A program made the translations under genes and the position numbers. From NCBI GenBank assembly GCA_934465295.1, contig CAKSKU010000006.1, positions 62,001 to 126,000 of the forward strand: a stretch of 64,000 nt of DNA. The letters run 5' to 3'. Source of the stretch: an uncultured Oscillospiraceae bacterium (GTDB taxonomy: Bacteria; Bacillota; Clostridia; Oscillospirales; Ruminococcaceae). Every line of letters begins with the position of its first letter. Within the stretch, counting starts at the first letter, position 1. The notes beneath the pieces are model-generated. The model saw only the letters and a program-made list of their open reading frames with translations, was not told the DNA's origin and made no database searches. Positions 61,487 to 64,000 of the stretch are shown here, piece after piece.

Positions 61487-61613
61487 ACTTATTGGAAAGA
61501 TATGGATTTGCAGCCTTATTATGATAAAATGCACTCAGAATGCGGATTATTGCGGCTATATAATGCCTATCGATAAGGTATGACAAGCTTTTGCGGTGAA
61601 AGGAGTGCTGCCT

Positions 61614-62063
61614 ATGATGATATCGTCTAAGGGGCGGTATGCGCTGCGTGTGATGCTTGATATGGCGGAACAGCAGGGTGATGAAAATATCAGGCTCAAG
61701 GATATTGCACAGCGGCAGGATATTTCCAGAAAATATCCGGAAATGATCATGACCGAGCTTTGCAAGAAAGAGCTGGTGCAAAGCTCCATCGGCAAGGTGG
61801 GAGGTTACAGGCTTGTGCGCTTTCCCTCGGAATACACTGTGGGGGAGATACTCAAAGCCGTCGAGGGCGACCTTATCCCGGTTGCCTGCCTTGCAAAGAA
61901 CGGTAAAAAGTGTACGGGAAACTGTACCTGCTACACATTTTCGTTCCGGAACGGGCTTGCCGAGCAGATCAACGCTTATGTTGACAGCTACACGCTGAAA
62001 GACCTGCTGGATGACAAGGGAAAAACTCACTGCTGCTGCGATGATTTTCATACCAATAATTGA
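61614..62063 (+). CDS. Rrf2-family regulator, IscR-like
   Basis: 149 residues. Rrf2 winged helix (MISSKGRYALRVMLDMAEQQ; LKDIAQRQDISRKY; GKVGGYRLVR). Cys92, Cys100, Cys104 and Cys106 sit where E. coli IscR has its cluster ligands (92, 98, 104), and the C-terminus adds HCCCDDFH. It likely senses Fe-S or cysteine status and controls its own operon plus cysK. ATG 61614 has AAAGGAG at 8 nt. CymR-type cysteine regulators lack these Cys, so the IscR-like reading is favoured. Confidence 0.85.
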   Translation: MMISSKGRYALRVMLDMAEQQGDENIRLKDIAQRQDISRKYPEMIMTELCKKELVQSSIGKVGGYRLVRFPSEYTVGEILKAVEGDLIPVACLAKNGKKCTGNCTCYTFSFRNGLAEQINAYVDSYTLKDLLDDKGKTHCCCDDFHTNN

Positions 62064-62077
62064 AAGGAAACAGACTT

Positions 62078-62512
62078 ATGAAAAAGAAACTGCTTGAAAT
62101 ATGTGATCTCCGAGTAAGCGTGGGCGATGCAAATATCGGCGAAAAAGAGATACTTCACGGCGTTGACCTTGAAATAGATCATGACGAGACCCATGTTCTT
62201 ATGGGTCCAAACGGCACGGGTAAATCCACTCTCGGATATGCCATTACGGGAAATCCTGCTTATGACGTTACTCAGGGAGAGATAATTTTCAACGGCGAGA
62301 ACATCACCGATATGCCTGTTAACGAAAGAGCAAAGAAAGGTATCTTCCTTTCTTTCCAGAACCCTCCGGAAGTTCCCGGAGTTACATTAAGCTCCTTTAT
62401 CCGCAGTGCTCTGGAGCAGAAAACCGGCAGCCGTATCCGTCTGACGGGCGATAAGGAATTTGCAGAACAGGTACAGAACGCCCTTGGAATAATAGATACC
62501 GATGAGAAATAA
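62078..62512 (+). pseudogene. sufC: sufC, truncated after the Q-loop
   Basis: 144 codons where SufC has about 250. The N-terminal half is intact: Walker A MGPNGTGKSTLGYAI and Q-loop SFQNPPEVPGVTLSS. Then FAEQVQNALGIIDTDEK and a stop. The ABC signature, Walker B and H-loop are absent, so it cannot hydrolyse ATP. The sufS ATG follows after 3 nt. No sufB or sufD lies between, though they normally do. This looks like a deletion from mid sufC to just before sufS. AAAGGA precedes ATG 62078. Confidence 0.75.
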
Positions 62513-62515
62513 AAA

Positions 62516-63748
62516 ATGATAACAGTGAAGGATTACAAGGCGGATTTTCCTCTGCTTATGCAGGATCCCACCATATATATTGACAACGCTGCCACAACTC
62601 AGCGTCCCAAGTGTGTTCTTGACGCTGAACGTGAGTTTTACGAAAAGCACAACGCCAACCCGCTGAGAGGAATTTATGACCTTAGCGTGGCAGCTACCGA
62701 GGTATATGAAAGTGCAAGGGATGCTGTGCGTGATTTTATCGGCGCACAGTCCTCTCAGGAGATAATTTTTACCCGCAACACCACCGAGAGCATAAATCTT
62801 GTTGCGTACAGCTATGGGCTTTCCGCAGTTCATGCAGGGGATGAGATCGTTGTTTCCATAATGGAGCATCACAGCAACCTGCTTCCGTGGCAGATGGTAT
62901 GCCGCCGGACAGGTGCGGTGCTTAAATTCATCGAGTGTGAAAAGGACGGCAGCGTTGACCTTAACAAGGCAGAGGATATTATCACCGATAAGGTCAGAAT
63001 AGTTGCCATGACACAGCTTTCCAATGTGCTTGGCAGAGAAAATCCCGTTCGCCAAATAGCAGAGATAGCCCACCGCAAGGGAGCTGTTATGCTGGTGGAC
63101 GGCGCACAAAGCACTCCCCATATCCCCGTCGACGTAAGGAAACTGGGAGCAGATTTCTTTGCATTCTCCGGTCACAAGCTTTATGCCCCTATGGGAATAG
63201 GTGTGCTTTATGGCAGAAAAGAGCTGCTGGATAAAATGCCACCTTTCCTTACAGGCGGCGAGATGATAGAATCCGTTACAAGGACATCTGCGGTGTATGC
63301 GGAGCTTCCCCACAAGTTTGAGGCGGGAACCGTAAATGCAGCAGGTGCGGCAGGACTTAAAGCTGCCATCGGGTATATAAACGCTATTGGCTTTGATAAG
63401 ATACATGAGCTTGAAAGCAGCGTTACTGCGTACACCTTTAAGAAAATGAAACAGATGGAGGGCATAAATATCATTGGCTCGGACAAGGCGGAGGATCACA
63501 GCGAGATAATCACCTTTACCGTGGACGATGTTCACCCCCACGACGTAAGCGAGATAATGGCAGCCGACGGCATTGCGGTGCGTGCGGGACATCACTGCGC
63601 ACAGCCGCTGCTCAGCTTTCTTGGCTGCCGTTCAACAGTCCGTGCAAGCTTTGCATTATACAATACCTTTGATGATGCGGATAAATTTATAAACAGTCTT
63701 TCGACTGTCAGGGAGCGTATGGGATATGGAAAACAGAAGCTTTTATAA
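62516..63748 (+). CDS. sufS: SufS-type cysteine desulfurase
   Basis: 410 residues. PLP Lys in FSGHKLYAP (~220); catalytic Cys361 in RAGHHCAQPLL, as in B. subtilis SufS; YIDNAATTQRP at the start. It takes sulfur from cysteine for Fe-S assembly. The ATG has no good ribosome binding site, as expected if a deletion removed the native one; coupling to the truncated sufC may keep it expressed. It overlaps sufU by 23 nt. Confidence 0.93.
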   Translation: MITVKDYKADFPLLMQDPTIYIDNAATTQRPKCVLDAEREFYEKHNANPLRGIYDLSVAATEVYESARDAVRDFIGAQSSQEIIFTRNTTESINLVAYSYGLSAVHAGDEIVVSIMEHHSNLLPWQMVCRRTGAVLKFIECEKDGSVDLNKAEDIITDKVRIVAMTQLSNVLGRENPVRQIAEIAHRKGAVMLVDGAQSTPHIPVDVRKLGADFFAFSGHKLYAPMGIGVLYGRKELLDKMPPFLTGGEMIESVTRTSAVYAELPHKFEAGTVNAAGAAGLKAAIGYINAIGFDKIHELESSVTAYTFKKMKQMEGINIIGSDKAEDHSEIITFTVDDVHPHDVSEIMAADGIAVRAGHHCAQPLLSFLGCRSTVRASFALYNTFDDADKFINSLSTVRERMGYGKQKLL

Positions 63749-64000
63749 CGAGATACTGACCGAACACAATATGCACCCCGATTTCAAGCATGACATTCCC
63801 GATGCGGATATTGTGCTTGACGGAGTAAACCCAAGCTGCGGCGATGAGATACAGCTGAAGCTGAAAACCGACGGCGACATCATCACCGACGGCGCATTTG
63901 TGGGCGATGGCTGTGCCATTTCACAAGCATCTGCTGATATTATGCTTGGAATGGTCATAGGATGCAAGAAGGAAGATGCCCTTAAAAAGAGCGACATCTT
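63726..64000 (+). CDS. sufU: SufU/IscU-like sulfur-transfer protein, partial
   Basis: The window ends after 91 codons. MENRSFYNEILTEHNMHPDF, then NPSCGDE and GDGCAISQASADIM, carry two of the three ligand Cys of SufU. SufU accepts sulfur from SufS. It is continuous past the window edge. The gene starts inside sufS. Confidence 0.9.
   Translation, partial: MENRSFYNEILTEHNMHPDFKHDIPDADIVLDGVNPSCGDEIQLKLKTDGDIITDGAFVGDGCAISQASADIMLGMVIGCKKEDALKKSDI

Noticed and set aside
62387..63595. 402-codon minus-strand frame opposite sufS
   Set aside because: Shadow of sufS; no protein-like motifs.

Overview
The window reads as a chromosome segment of a Gram-positive anaerobe of the Ruminococcus / Oscillospiraceae type. 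The evidence is a Clostridia-style gene complement (rimP-nusA-ylxR-ylxQ-infB-rbfA-nrnA-truB-ribF, spoVT, a ThrH-type phosphatase, an SmsCB-like Fe-S pair, a GH26 mannanase lipoprotein), strong AGGAGG-type ribosome binding sites and many near-consensus TTGACA-N17-TATAAT promoters. The genus is inferred from gene content only. I see no rRNA, tRNA or CRISPR array.

Region 1 (1-17.5 kb) is the late half of a siphovirus-type prophage, all on the + strand. It runs from the end of a tail tube gene through two tail assembly chaperones, a gp10-like protein, a 2769-residue tape measure protein, distal tail protein, Gp37-like tail protein and a set of baseplate/fibre proteins. It ends in a lysis cassette with a CmpB-like membrane protein, a GH25 endolysin and holin-type proteins. 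A nested GTACTC palindrome/terminator closes it. Integrase and early genes are not in the window.

Region 2 (17.5-29.5 kb) is an accessory zone: a decayed reading frame with three in-frame stops, a strong promoter driving a ~105-nt putative small RNA, an orphan XRE/antitoxin-like regulator with a perfect operator inside its promoter, an esterase, two hypothetical genes, and a 2281-residue secreted protein (transglutaminase-like domain plus five ~260-residue repeats). A MITE-like palindrome interrupts a serine recombinase remnant, and an AraC remnant overlaps a deoxyinosine glycosylase gene.

Region 3 (29.5-47.3 kb) is housekeeping: a DHH phosphoesterase, a FakA-C-terminal-like protein, a lysine-rich SCP2-like protein, the nusA-infB translation operon (with a terminator hairpin between promoter and rimP), gltX, and a four-gene Gld-type ABC transporter operon.

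Region 4 (47.3-64 kb) mixes a GGDEF sensor, a minus-strand smsC-smsB-GH26 operon, thrH, an autoregulated MarR gene, a panE/HAD/hypothetical cluster with a 125-bp partial duplication of panE, an atypical transcarbamoylase, cysK, spoVT, and an Rrf2(IscR-like)-sufC'-sufS-sufU locus. In that locus sufC is cut off after its Q-loop and sufB/sufD are absent. The cysK and rrf2-suf promoters carry the same inverted repeat over the -35 box. I infer a cysteine/Fe-S regulon in which SufS and SufU supply sulfur while SmsCB may provide the only scaffold visible here.
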